Part shown: positions 21,181-29,639 of the stretch, piece after piece
Position numbering within the stretch: the first letter of the stretch is position 1
How the letters are laid out: every line of letters starts with the position of its first letter
Source: a virus
Strand: one strand, 5' to 3'
Length of the DNA: 64,000 nt
IMG/VR virus record: IMGVR_UViG_3300044695_002580
Location: 32,882-96,881 of that record
Program-made: the position numbers and the translations under genes
Notes under the pieces: generated by a model
What the model was told of the DNA's origin: nothing
The model's database searches: none
Seen by the model: the letters and a program-made list of their open reading frames with translations, nothing else

Positions 21181-23994
21181 CTACGTCTTTGGCTGAGCTA
21201 GGTATAGGGCGTAGGTAGAGCCGCTAACAAGCCACTCGTCTAAGGCACCTTTTGCAAGGCGGTCAGAGATAGCGACGCGGTTTCTGTAGTAGTGGCTGCG
21301 GGCTAGGTTAGGGGTCTGGCCTTCCCAGAACAGTTCAGCAGTAGAACCAAAGCCCTGGCTTCCATCAAAGTACTGGAGTACAAACGGACTGTTTTCAAAC
21401 AAGGCGTTGTCCAATGCGATTGAGTCATTGGCTGCCCCATTAGTCCAGATAACAGACACGCTTGCATAGGCGGCGTTCTCAGGGGCTACCGAGGTTGCAT
21501 TGATTCTTGACCATTCCGTAGAACTACTAATTGTTACAAGGTCAGCCAAATTACTAGAGATGGCGGTCTTAGTGCTGTCATACCAATAGATAACTGGTCG
21601 CACAGTTGGGGCAGCAGTTCCAGTAACTCGTCTTACATACACACTAAAAGTGTAGTTAGTAGATGGGTAATGAATATCCATGTAGGTTGCAGAAGATGAC
21701 GCAGCATTAATTTCTGTGTTTCCAGTTGCAGGCTTAGTTACTAAGCAAGAGTTTCCAGACTTAGCGATAGTTCCCGCATCAGCGGTGAACGCCACGGTTG
21801 CGCTTGGGCTAACGGTGTAGCTGACTGTAAAGTCGGTAACTGCAGTAATTGTCTTTACTCCGTTATATGCAGCAGGCAAACCTTCTACTACAACAATATC
21901 GTTAGCTTTATACGCATGAACTGTTGATAGAGATATTTCTGCTGTTGTACCCGCCTGTTGATAACCTTCAATAATTAACAGGTCATCAATAGGGTCAGTT
22001 TGAGCGCTTGAGGCTGTTGGTGTTCCGTTTGTAAAACCCCAAGGTGCAAAGCTGTTTGCACTATTAAAGGTTGGGTTTTTAATTTCGTTAATGCGGCTAG
22101 CCTTCATAGTAATATGTACTTGACGAGCCTCATCAAAATCTGTAACAGCTCCAGCTTTTTCAAACTGTGCTGCATCAAAGTAGTGACGCTCACCGCTTGC
22201 GGCGTTGGCTACGCTAGAGATAGAGATAGTAGGGGCTGCGTAGTAAGACTCCTGCACGCGGTTAACGGTGGCTAGGAAGCCAGAGCCTGTTGCGCTACCG
22301 ATGGAAGCTTTATCAAAAGAGAAGATGGTTGTTGTATCTGAGCCTTTACCACCATTTGTAATAGATAGAGATGACACTGACCCACCAGAGATAGCAATGT
22401 TTGCTCTTGGTGCAATAGTAAATGCTTTGCCACTAACTCTAGTTAGTGGAACGTTTGTATAAACGCCATCTGCGTACCCAGTTCCTGCGGTAGCAAAGAA
22501 TGGGTTTAGAGTGATATTACAAGGACCTGCTGCAGTTACAACCGCTCTTGTTGAAAAGGCACCAGTTGCATTTGTTACAGGGTTACCTGTAGTAGTTGAC
22601 ATAAATGTTCCAAAACGGTCATACCAACTGATTCCCGCTGTAAGGCTTCGAGCAGTCGAGAGTGCCGCGGTATAGATGCTAAATGTGTAAGTATCTCCAG
22701 AGTTAATGGGGATTCCTAAAGTTTTTGGCGAGGCGCTTCCGCAAGATAACGTGACAACCTGAGGCGATGCTGTTGAGTTTGCTACAGATAAAACTCCACC
22801 TTGTTTATTTGGGTAAAGTGCGGGGGCAGTCGGTTCTGAGTATGGGGTTGGGTACGGAGTAACCTTTGGGTAAGCGTCTGCTTCTTTGTTAAAGGCATCT
22901 ACCAAAGCAATATCTGGGCTAGAAACAATAACTTCAATGTAACTAAGTGGGTCAACTCCAGTGATAGATACAGGAGAGCTAGAGTTATATGCAGGGGATT
23001 TAAATCCACTGATAGTAATCTTGTCGCCAACCTTATAACCGTTAGCGCCAATAATCATGCGAAGGTTGTTGTTATTAGTTTGATACTTGGTAACAGACTT
23101 GACACCCATTTGAGATAAAGAAGCTGTGCTGTCTGGGGTTGTCCAGTGTCCAATACCTTCTTCAAATGAAGAGTCGTTGTAGTCCAACATTAGGTTGTGG
23201 CTTACTTGTAGGCCGTCAATTGTTGGGTTAGGTGTTCCAGCAATCGGTGCTGGACATGCCCATCCTGTAAATCCTTTTATATATTCCCGTAGACCTTGGG
23301 CTGAGCCTTTTTCTTTTGTTAGCTGAACAGAGTCTCTTACAAGGATACGCGACTGTTGAAACCCAATTTCTGGTTCATACCTAAGACCAAACTGATTTAA
23401 CAAAAGTGGGATAGAGCTGGCTGTAACTCTTTCAAAGTTATAGCGGTCTGTAATAATTTCTGCTAGTGCTCTTGTGTGGTCTAGCTCGTAAGCAAATAGG
23501 GATAGGAAGTTACGCAAATCATTATTGTCTGTAGCTTCTGACGCTACATACGGGGTTGTTAACTTATAAACCTGTGGCAGATAGTTGTACATCTTGTCAG
23601 CGGTTCCGTAGTCTTTTACGGACATACCAGACATTCGTCCAGCTAATACCCAAGTGAGCTGTACAGAGTCAAATACAAAAATAGAGTAGAAGTAAACTTT
23701 TGAGTCTGCATTTATAAGAGATGTCTTATCTATGTAGAACTGAGGGTCTGCTCGTCTAGTAGTTTCAAATACTTTATCACCGTCAGTTACGTTTACAGGA
23801 AATCCGTATGGGCTTCTTACTAGGCGTAATTTAACCCATGCACCCACTGGGCTTGTCCAAAATAGGGTTAGCTGGTTGTACCCAGAGGACAGCGCAAAAA
23901 CAGGGTTAGCATCGTAATTAAGGGCGTTATCGTTTCCGTAGTAACTTAACGGAAAACTGGACGCGCTATAGTAATCAAGACCATACCGTGCCAT
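21181..23994 (-). CDS. tail protein I-like baseplate/fibre protein, 937 aa
   Basis: Residues about 110-260 (YNYLPQVYKL, FLSLFAYELDHTRALAEII, GLRYEPEIGF, KGSAQGLREYIKGFTGW) match the P2 gpI-like tail protein that links the baseplate wedge to the fibres. The rest is beta-rich: jelly-roll, carbohydrate-binding-like domains (YTFSIYTAA..., YTFSVYVRRV...VIYWYDS) and one copy of a recurring module near VHAYKANDIVVVEGLPAAYNG. It follows the J-like gene with a TAATG overlap, as I follows J in P2-type phages. It probably carries the host-surface binding function at the tail periphery. Confidence 0.85.
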   Translation of the reverse strand: MARYGLDYYSASSFPLSYYGNDNALNYDANPVFALSSGYNQLTLFWTSPVGAWVKLRLVRSPYGFPVNVTDGDKVFETTRRADPQFYIDKTSLINADSKVYFYSIFVFDSVQLTWVLAGRMSGMSVKDYGTADKMYNYLPQVYKLTTPYVASEATDNNDLRNFLSLFAYELDHTRALAEIITDRYNFERVTASSIPLLLNQFGLRYEPEIGFQQSRILVRDSVQLTKEKGSAQGLREYIKGFTGWACPAPIAGTPNPTIDGLQVSHNLMLDYNDSSFEEGIGHWTTPDSTASLSQMGVKSVTKYQTNNNNLRMIIGANGYKVGDKITISGFKSPAYNSSSPVSITGVDPLSYIEVIVSSPDIALVDAFNKEADAYPKVTPYPTPYSEPTAPALYPNKQGGVLSVANSTASPQVVTLSCGSASPKTLGIPINSGDTYTFSIYTAALSTARSLTAGISWYDRFGTFMSTTTGNPVTNATGAFSTRAVVTAAGPCNITLNPFFATAGTGYADGVYTNVPLTRVSGKAFTIAPRANIAISGGSVSSLSITNGGKGSDTTTIFSFDKASIGSATGSGFLATVNRVQESYYAAPTISISSVANAASGERHYFDAAQFEKAGAVTDFDEARQVHITMKASRINEIKNPTFNSANSFAPWGFTNGTPTASSAQTDPIDDLLIIEGYQQAGTTAEISLSTVHAYKANDIVVVEGLPAAYNGVKTITAVTDFTVSYTVSPSATVAFTADAGTIAKSGNSCLVTKPATGNTEINAASSSATYMDIHYPSTNYTFSVYVRRVTGTAAPTVRPVIYWYDSTKTAISSNLADLVTISSSTEWSRINATSVAPENAAYASVSVIWTNGAANDSIALDNALFENSPFVLQYFDGSQGFGSTAELFWEGQTPNLARSHYYRNRVAISDRLAKGALDEWLVSGSTYALYLAQPKT

Positions 23995-25766
23995 TAACTA
24001 ATTCCTCCACTTGTTGTCAAGTCGATTCCCGCCACAGTTGTTACCCCAGCAACCTTGGTTACCTCTAGTTGAGGTAGTTCGTTCTCTAAACAAATGATGT
24101 CTTTTACAGCTAACAACGCAACCTTTCCAACAGGGGATACGGCTGCTGTAGAAACGTTTGTACTAATAACAGAGTAACTAAATGTAGTAGGAGCTACAGC
24201 TGTAACAACAAAGGCGCCATCAAAAGGGGCGTTAACACCGCTTACCAACACAGTCTCTCCAACTTGAAGGTTGTGAGTTGCTGTAGTTGTAAGCGTGGCT
24301 ACGCTATTTGATAGAACCTTGTTATTGATGCTCCATACCTTATCTTCGTCTTTTCTAATCATCTTGCTCATAGAGACGCGGGCAACCCCGTCTACCTCTC
24401 TAATGACGCTTAGTACGTCGGCTGTAGTGATACGGTCATTAAAAGACACGTTATCAAAATCAAACAGTTCAGTAATAGCTTCTCTGATTGAGGCTGTTAC
24501 TTGGTCAGCTCTAAACTGCGGTAGTACTACACAGTCTAACTTAAGTCGTACGTCTACATAAGCAGGCGGCTGAAGCGTGATTGAAGTTCCTGGTGGAGTC
24601 TTGTCCTCAAAGAACTTACCAATATTAACGGCTAGGTTGTTAAAGATATCAGAGGCTGTTTGCCCATCTGACTGAAGACCCGAGTCACCGAACGGTGCAA
24701 TATAGATAGTTACACTGCTATACACATCTGCAATAGAGTTAGCTTTGGCTACACCAGGTACCTGAATAGCAATGTTAGAGTAGTCAGATAGTGATACAGC
24801 ACGGTTAAGTGCTCTCACGCTCTTAGGGGCATTGATACGAATAGAGTCTGTTGCCTCTGGGTCAGCTCCGCCTGTAGCAGCCCCAGAGGTTTGCCCAACG
24901 TCTTGGTTATTTACAGTAAGGCCAATTGTCGCATTTGTTTTAACAAACTTAATAGTGTTAGCTGCAACGTTACCCAGCTTGCCTCCACCAATACGGTAGG
25001 TAGCTTTAATAGTTGCCTGGTTTGCTGGGATACGTCCGCTGATTCCGTCACCAAACTGAACGTATGTAGTGCCTTCAGCATCTGTGTAGGTTGTAAACAC
25101 TGGGTCGTAATCTTGGTAGTCAATTAGGAATGGGACATAAGAATACTTAACTCCAGATACATCTATCTCAATGCTTCCACCAATAACTGGGGAGTCTGGG
25201 ATTGGGTAGAATTGATTGGCTGCACCGTTAGATACCCCTAGCTCTCCATCTGTAGGGCGTGTGATTGCGTCATACCCAAGTGTCTCGCCTTGAGTTGCCG
25301 TTACTGTAATAGAACCATTAGTTGTTCCTACCTTTGCAGGCACAGTTACCGCACTGTCAGTTTCAAAAATAATCTGGGTTGTTGAACCGCTGTTTACAAC
25401 AGTAGTTGATACCTGAGTTCTTTTTGGTACGGTGATAGTGCTTCCAGTTGAGTTCTGAAAGGTCAGCGTAACCTTGGCAGCTGTAGATTCTGTGGGTGTG
25501 TACCCCAGAAGGCGTGCAATTTTTAAAACGTTATCTCTTTGGCTGGAGGTAGTAATGAAAGCCTCGTTCAAAGAACGGTCGATATAGTAGTTAAGCTGGT
25601 CACCCATGTATGCAAACAACTCAATTAAGGTCATGCCAAAGTCTGCTGGGTCGCGGTTAGTCCAGTTGGGAGCAAAGTACGGGATGAGAGCTGCCATCTC
25701 TTCTTTGAGAGATAGGTAGTCACGAGAGGTGTAATCTACTTGCGGAACATAGTTTTCATTTGCCAT
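23994..25766 (-). CDS. baseplate J-like wedge protein, 590 aa
   Basis: The N terminus (YTSRDYLSLKEEMAAL, NWTNRDPADFGMTLIELFAYMGD) is the conserved baseplate J/gp6 signature, and the region VPGVAKANSI with QPPAYVDVRLKLDC is the core wedge fold. J-like proteins form the baseplate ring that triggers sheath contraction. An insertion around residues 470-530 (HNLQVGETVLVSGVNAPFDGA) is one of the recurring beta modules, which is unusual in J. It is coupled to the gp25-like gene (TAATG with AGGAGG). Confidence 0.92.
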   Translation of the reverse strand: MANENYVPQVDYTSRDYLSLKEEMAALIPYFAPNWTNRDPADFGMTLIELFAYMGDQLNYYIDRSLNEAFITTSSQRDNVLKIARLLGYTPTESTAAKVTLTFQNSTGSTITVPKRTQVSTTVVNSGSTTQIIFETDSAVTVPAKVGTTNGSITVTATQGETLGYDAITRPTDGELGVSNGAANQFYPIPDSPVIGGSIEIDVSGVKYSYVPFLIDYQDYDPVFTTYTDAEGTTYVQFGDGISGRIPANQATIKATYRIGGGKLGNVAANTIKFVKTNATIGLTVNNQDVGQTSGAATGGADPEATDSIRINAPKSVRALNRAVSLSDYSNIAIQVPGVAKANSIADVYSSVTIYIAPFGDSGLQSDGQTASDIFNNLAVNIGKFFEDKTPPGTSITLQPPAYVDVRLKLDCVVLPQFRADQVTASIREAITELFDFDNVSFNDRITTADVLSVIREVDGVARVSMSKMIRKDEDKVWSINNKVLSNSVATLTTTATHNLQVGETVLVSGVNAPFDGAFVVTAVAPTTFSYSVISTNVSTAAVSPVGKVALLAVKDIICLENELPQLEVTKVAGVTTVAGIDLTTSGGIS

Positions 25767-26167
25767 TATCGGACCTCCTGTAGTACCTCTCCAGCTCTGG
25801 AGAACGTCTTAGTCTTTATACTTAAAGACTCTGTTAATGTCTGTTGGGACTTTCTATATCTAACCTCTAGCTCTAGTGTGCCCTCTCCGTCTACGTCTGG
25901 AAGGACCTCTATAAACTCTAGGTAAGGAAAGAACTCTGTAAAGCATGCGGCTACTGCCTCAGTTGCAATTGCTATGGCAGTATTTTCGTCTTCAAACATG
26001 GTCTCATAAATTGCGCTACCAAAGCTTGGTCGCATAACTCGTTCGCCTGGACGACTCATGATTGCTAGCACAAGTCTATCTTGGATAATCTTGGCCTCGT
26101 CTGTTGTATAGGAGACTTCTCCCGCAGAGTTAAAAGAAAAAGGTAGAGCTATGGCTCGTTGTGTCAC
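25766..26167 (-). CDS. gp25/gpW-like baseplate wedge protein
   Basis: A 133-residue protein. It contains IIQDRLVLAIMSRPGERVMRP and FGSAIYETMFEDEN, the hallmark of the T4 gp25 / P2 gpW family. It joins the J-like protein and the sheath in the inner baseplate. GTG start with GGAG six bases upstream; the start overlaps the spike gene stop as GTGA. Length is typical for the family. Confidence 0.93.
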   Translation of the reverse strand: MTQRAIALPFSFNSAGEVSYTTDEAKIIQDRLVLAIMSRPGERVMRPSFGSAIYETMFEDENTAIAIATEAVAACFTEFFPYLEFIEVLPDVDGEGTLELEVRYRKSQQTLTESLSIKTKTFSRAGEVLQEVR

Positions 26168-26682
26168 AGTTCAACTCCCATCCATACTGGAAAATTAGGG
26201 TCTCCGCCCTCAAACATAACCCAGACCTTTTGACCTAGCTTAGGTACTAGTCTATGCGGTGTATGCTCAGGTGTCAGGTTTGTCTCTTGGTCATCATTCC
26301 ATTTGTTGTCTGTATCAGCGTCGGTTTCGTGCTCATGGTCTAACGTCAATGAGTTTCCCGTATGGTTATTGGTGTGGGGAGTCGTAAAACTGAAGGAGTG
26401 TGTATGAGACCCAAAGGTAGAAACTGTCGCCCCTCCCGTTGTGCCCGACACTGAGTGGTCCGCGTGAGCTTCTAAAAGTGCGGCTACCTCAGCAGCTAAA
26501 TGTTTCTTGTGGTCAGGGTGGTTGCTGTTAGATGTAACAGGCAAGCATGCTCTAGCCCAACCAGTCTCTGATTGACCTAGTACCTGAGGTACTTGTAAGC
26601 GGATGCGGTTATCGTTTTGGTCGTCCTCTACATCCACGCAGATGCCTAGGTAGAGTCCATAGAATCTTTTCTCGTCTATCAT
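26164..26682 (-). CDS. baseplate spike protein (gpV/gp5 OB-fold)
   Basis: A 172-residue protein. The N-terminal half of an OB fold (FYGLYLGICVDVEDDQNDNRIRLQVPQVLG, in part) and the C-terminal half (LVPKLGQKVWVMFEGGDPNFPVWMG) match gpV/gp5 N-terminal domains. Between them is an inserted His-rich segment (GSHTHSFSFTTPHTNNHTG) that could bind iron or zinc, as in spike tips. There is no lysozyme domain, unlike T4 gp5. It should close the tail tube at the centre of the baseplate. ATGA overlap with the hub gene. Confidence 0.87.
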   Translation of the reverse strand: MIDEKRFYGLYLGICVDVEDDQNDNRIRLQVPQVLGQSETGWARACLPVTSNSNHPDHKKHLAAEVAALLEAHADHSVSGTTGGATVSTFGSHTHSFSFTTPHTNNHTGNSLTLDHEHETDADTDNKWNDDQETNLTPEHTPHRLVPKLGQKVWVMFEGGDPNFPVWMGVEL

Positions 26683-28013
26683 AGGGCTGCTCTGCTCCTT
26701 ACCCTGTTAGCCACGGTAGGTGACTTAATCTTTTTAGGAGTAAAGGTTACCCTAGTAGTTTTTTTATCAGCAACCCAGGTAGAAGGCTGCTTAGTTTTTG
26801 CAGTGACCTTCTGTCTGTTACCAATCTTTCCAAAGCTTCCTTTGTTTTGATTGCTACTTCTACGGGCTGAACTCTTTATAAGAGGCTTGCTAGTCTTTGG
26901 TCTACCAGAAGCTACTCCAGGTTTAATTAATCTTTTTGGGCTGCCAGGGACTGCAACTTCTAGTCCAGCTACTCCATTTACAGAACCTAAAGAGTCAGTT
27001 CCTACAACAATATTAGTAACGTAAGTAGGGACGTTTCTTTCGGTCTCAACCATTACGTGTTCCGCAGACAGGACAGTCCAATATCCAGAGTACGTAGGAC
27101 CGAGCCCAGATAGATAAACTGGCATATTAGGTCTAAGGGTTGGGTCACCAATCACACTAGCTGTTCCTCTATATGGGAACGAGTTTCTAGCTTCAGCCGC
27201 ATCTGCTTCGTAGGTTGCAATCTCTGCATTAGGGGCTACAACTAAAGAGTTAAAACGGTCAAAGAACTCGTCTTGACGTTTTGCCTTTGTAGTCTTATTT
27301 CTCTTTTGCTTGGTCTGAGCCATAGCAGCTTTAGAGAATCTGTCTACACCGCTAATAGCTACAGCAGACTTCATCTCTCCGTCGTACTCTATTGACTCTC
27401 CAATAGATGGCTGAAATGAGTACAACGTAGAGCCAGTAACATCGCTGGCGTCTTTCATTACAAATACCTTAGCGGTGTCTTTGTATAGCTCATAGTCATT
27501 AAGGATGGGCTCAAAATAGATATCGGTGTTTTCCCCACGCAGGGTGTAACCAATCTGCTTTGCCAAACGGACAGCAAGCTGCCAGTCGGTATATCCCGCT
27601 TGAGATATCATTTCGTAAACTCTAGGGTGCGGCTTTCCAATAAAACGTAGGCTGTGTTTGATACAGATTTCTTTTATTACTTGGTCTGCCGTACAGTCTC
27701 TGTAAGTTGTTTGAGAAGCCTGCTTAAGGGGAAACGAGCCTCCTATGCATACAACTTCTGTAAACATCTTTCCTGGGGTAGCAGAAGGTGTGATGTGGTG
27801 AATGTAGCCGAAGAAGTTTCTAGGTGTAGTGTTCGCTGACAAGGTAACTTCAATAGGAGTGCCTGGTCTAATCGATTCGTAATTAGGGTTCCAGTCTTTA
27901 AACGTTAAAATTAAAAGCTCATGCTCATAGGTTTTTTGCATGAGTACGGCCTTATACACAGCTCTAGGACCTTCAGGCGCGTCTGGAAAAGAAACACTTA
28001 CAAATTTAAACAC
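26679..28013 (-). CDS. baseplate hub protein (gpD/gp27-like)
   Basis: A 444-residue protein. Its start pattern (VLMQKTYEHELLILTFKD, PIEVTLS, FFGYIHHITP) and central part (TADQVIKEICIKH, WQLAVRLAKQIGYTLRGEN, then IYFEP) follow the late control gpD / gp27 hub fold, with the two tube-like barrels. The last 90 residues are a basic Lys/Arg/Ser-rich extension not typical of the family. It forms the trimeric ring joining tube and spike. The GTG start overlaps the LysM gene by eight bases. Confidence 0.85.
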   Translation of the reverse strand: MFKFVSVSFPDAPEGPRAVYKAVLMQKTYEHELLILTFKDWNPNYESIRPGTPIEVTLSANTTPRNFFGYIHHITPSATPGKMFTEVVCIGGSFPLKQASQTTYRDCTADQVIKEICIKHSLRFIGKPHPRVYEMISQAGYTDWQLAVRLAKQIGYTLRGENTDIYFEPILNDYELYKDTAKVFVMKDASDVTGSTLYSFQPSIGESIEYDGEMKSAVAISGVDRFSKAAMAQTKQKRNKTTKAKRQDEFFDRFNSLVVAPNAEIATYEADAAEARNSFPYRGTASVIGDPTLRPNMPVYLSGLGPTYSGYWTVLSAEHVMVETERNVPTYVTNIVVGTDSLGSVNGVAGLEVAVPGSPKRLIKPGVASGRPKTSKPLIKSSARRSSNQNKGSFGKIGNRQKVTAKTKQPSTWVADKKTTRVTFTPKKIKSPTVANRVRSRAAL

Positions 28014-28287
28014 GTGGAATCCTGAGCACTGTTCCAGCTGGAATACTAAGGATGTCTTTAATTTCAGGGTTATGGTCTAATATAATCCACCACATGCTGG
28101 AGCGGTTATAGTACTTATTACCCAGCTGGTCTAGTCGCTCTCCCTCTTTAAAGGTATGCTCGTAGTAGCTAAGGGTCCCAATGTCAGGGAAGTTGTAGAA
28201 CACAATAGGATTCTCATCCCCATTAGGGACTGTAGAAACAAAGTCAATAAAAGATGGCTCGTACCTAGAACCTAGATAAATAGTCAT
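28006..28287 (-). CDS. LysM-domain tail protein, 93 aa
   Basis: The C-terminal 55 residues (YYEHTFKEGERLDQLGNKYY, then WWIILDHNPEIKDILSIPAGTVLRIP) form a LysM motif like that of P2 gpX and T4 gp53. In contractile tails this small protein stabilises the hub-wedge junction. A GGAGT ribosome-binding site precedes the ATG. Position between the hub and the 447-residue protein is standard. Confidence 0.87.
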   Translation of the reverse strand: MTIYLGSRYEPSFIDFVSTVPNGDENPIVFYNFPDIGTLSYYEHTFKEGERLDQLGNKYYNRSSMWWIILDHNPEIKDILSIPAGTVLRIPRV

Positions 28288-28295
28288 GACTACTC

Positions 28296-29639
28296 CTAAA
28301 CCACTGTGGAGCCAGCGAAGGCATCACAGCTAAACGAAACGGTTGTGCGTAAAGGAATCATATCTTCTGTAAAGAAGGTGTGATTGATAGACATATTTGT
28401 TATCCATCCAACAAAAGATAGCTGCTGTTGAGCGTTAGGTCCGAACCTAAAGCCCAAGAGGCTAGGGGATAGGAACCCAATGTTCGCTGTCTTTTTAAGC
28501 ATCAGTGTTGCCCACTCACCAGAGCCTTGGTTAGCTCCGTTTCCATTTAGGGCCTTAAACAGATACTCAAGGTCAGCCATTGTTCCAAACTTCATTAGGT
28601 CATTAATCTTTTGTAAATTTACAGACCCAAGTCCAGATGGGTAGTAGTCCACAGCGTTACTTGGTATCTTGGCGTACTTACTTTCTCTAACCTGTGGGCT
28701 GTTTGCATTTACCTCTACAGCTTTTGGATGCTTCATTGAGTTTGCATACGTATCTCCAGCCATAGACCTTAGAGCTGCAAAGTCATTTACACGGTCTAAC
28801 ATAATCTGGAATTGGTATGTCTCTTGTCCAGGGAAGGCGCCTGCAACTGAACGGAAACGGTCAGCTGATGATGGGGTAACATCCATGTTTCTTGCAATAG
28901 AAGATGAGATAGTTTCTGGGTTCCATAGGAATTGAAAACCGTAGTTGTAGTTGTTCTCTTTTCCAGAGCCCTGCTTTAATATCTCATTCTTTTTATCTGC
29001 TTCTTTTGTTGCTGCCTGTAGTTGAGCTGCAGATGTAATTACTGTTGCGCCGTTTTCTTCTTTGCTAGCAGAGATGTCGCTTCCGTTACTCCAGTGCCAA
29101 ATAACACCTCTACGTAGTCTGTGGAAGTCGCCCTCGTGGTTGTTCTGTGCAACATTTCCTTTACCACTAGTACCGTCTACCGCGTGCGGTCTTACAGGTA
29201 GGCTCCACTTATGTGGCGGTAGGTTGTAGTCATAGTTTCTTGGTGGAAATGACTTAGTACTCTTATTGTCTGGAGGGGTACTCCCCACCAGATTGTTGTA
29301 ATCTTTTATCGCTGAGTTTTCCAAAGCTTTTCCAATAAGGGTTAGACCTAACCCAACACCTAGTCCAGGTAATCCACCAACTCTTACTATTTTGCCTGCT
29401 CTAGATAAAGCAACACCTACTGCTTGACGGTTGAGACCAGAGCCAACTACCGTTGAGGCCGCAGCAGCTGCAGCAACTGTAGGGGCCGCTGATGATGCAA
29501 TGCTTCCAGCAGTTGTTGATACTACGCTAGCTGTAGCTAGGTTGTTAATTCTTTTTAAAGCTTCAGCTTTTTTTACTGTTTCTTTTTTTACAGCAGCTTT
29601 CTTTTTTTGAAGTAATCCTGGAGGAACGATGAATGGCAT
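28296..29639 (-). CDS. baseplate/tube-initiator protein, 447 aa
   Basis: N-terminal 100 residues are Ala/Lys-rich with two weakly hydrophobic helices (low complexity). The C-terminal 250 residues contain YGFQFLWNPETISSSIARNM, FPGQETYQFQIMLDR and TFFTEDMIPLRTTVSF, a pattern found in proteins between tape measure and hub genes of contractile phages (T4 gp48/gp54-like or XkdP-like role, initiating the tail tube). Assignment is by position and weak similarity. Its ATG overlaps the tape-measure stop as TAATG. Confidence 0.72.
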   Translation of the reverse strand: MPFIVPPGLLQKKKAAVKKETVKKAEALKRINNLATASVVSTTAGSIASSAAPTVAAAAAASTVVGSGLNRQAVGVALSRAGKIVRVGGLPGLGVGLGLTLIGKALENSAIKDYNNLVGSTPPDNKSTKSFPPRNYDYNLPPHKWSLPVRPHAVDGTSGKGNVAQNNHEGDFHRLRRGVIWHWSNGSDISASKEENGATVITSAAQLQAATKEADKKNEILKQGSGKENNYNYGFQFLWNPETISSSIARNMDVTPSSADRFRSVAGAFPGQETYQFQIMLDRVNDFAALRSMAGDTYANSMKHPKAVEVNANSPQVRESKYAKIPSNAVDYYPSGLGSVNLQKINDLMKFGTMADLEYLFKALNGNGANQGSGEWATLMLKKTANIGFLSPSLLGFRFGPNAQQQLSFVGWITNMSINHTFFTEDMIPLRTTVSFSCDAFAGSTVV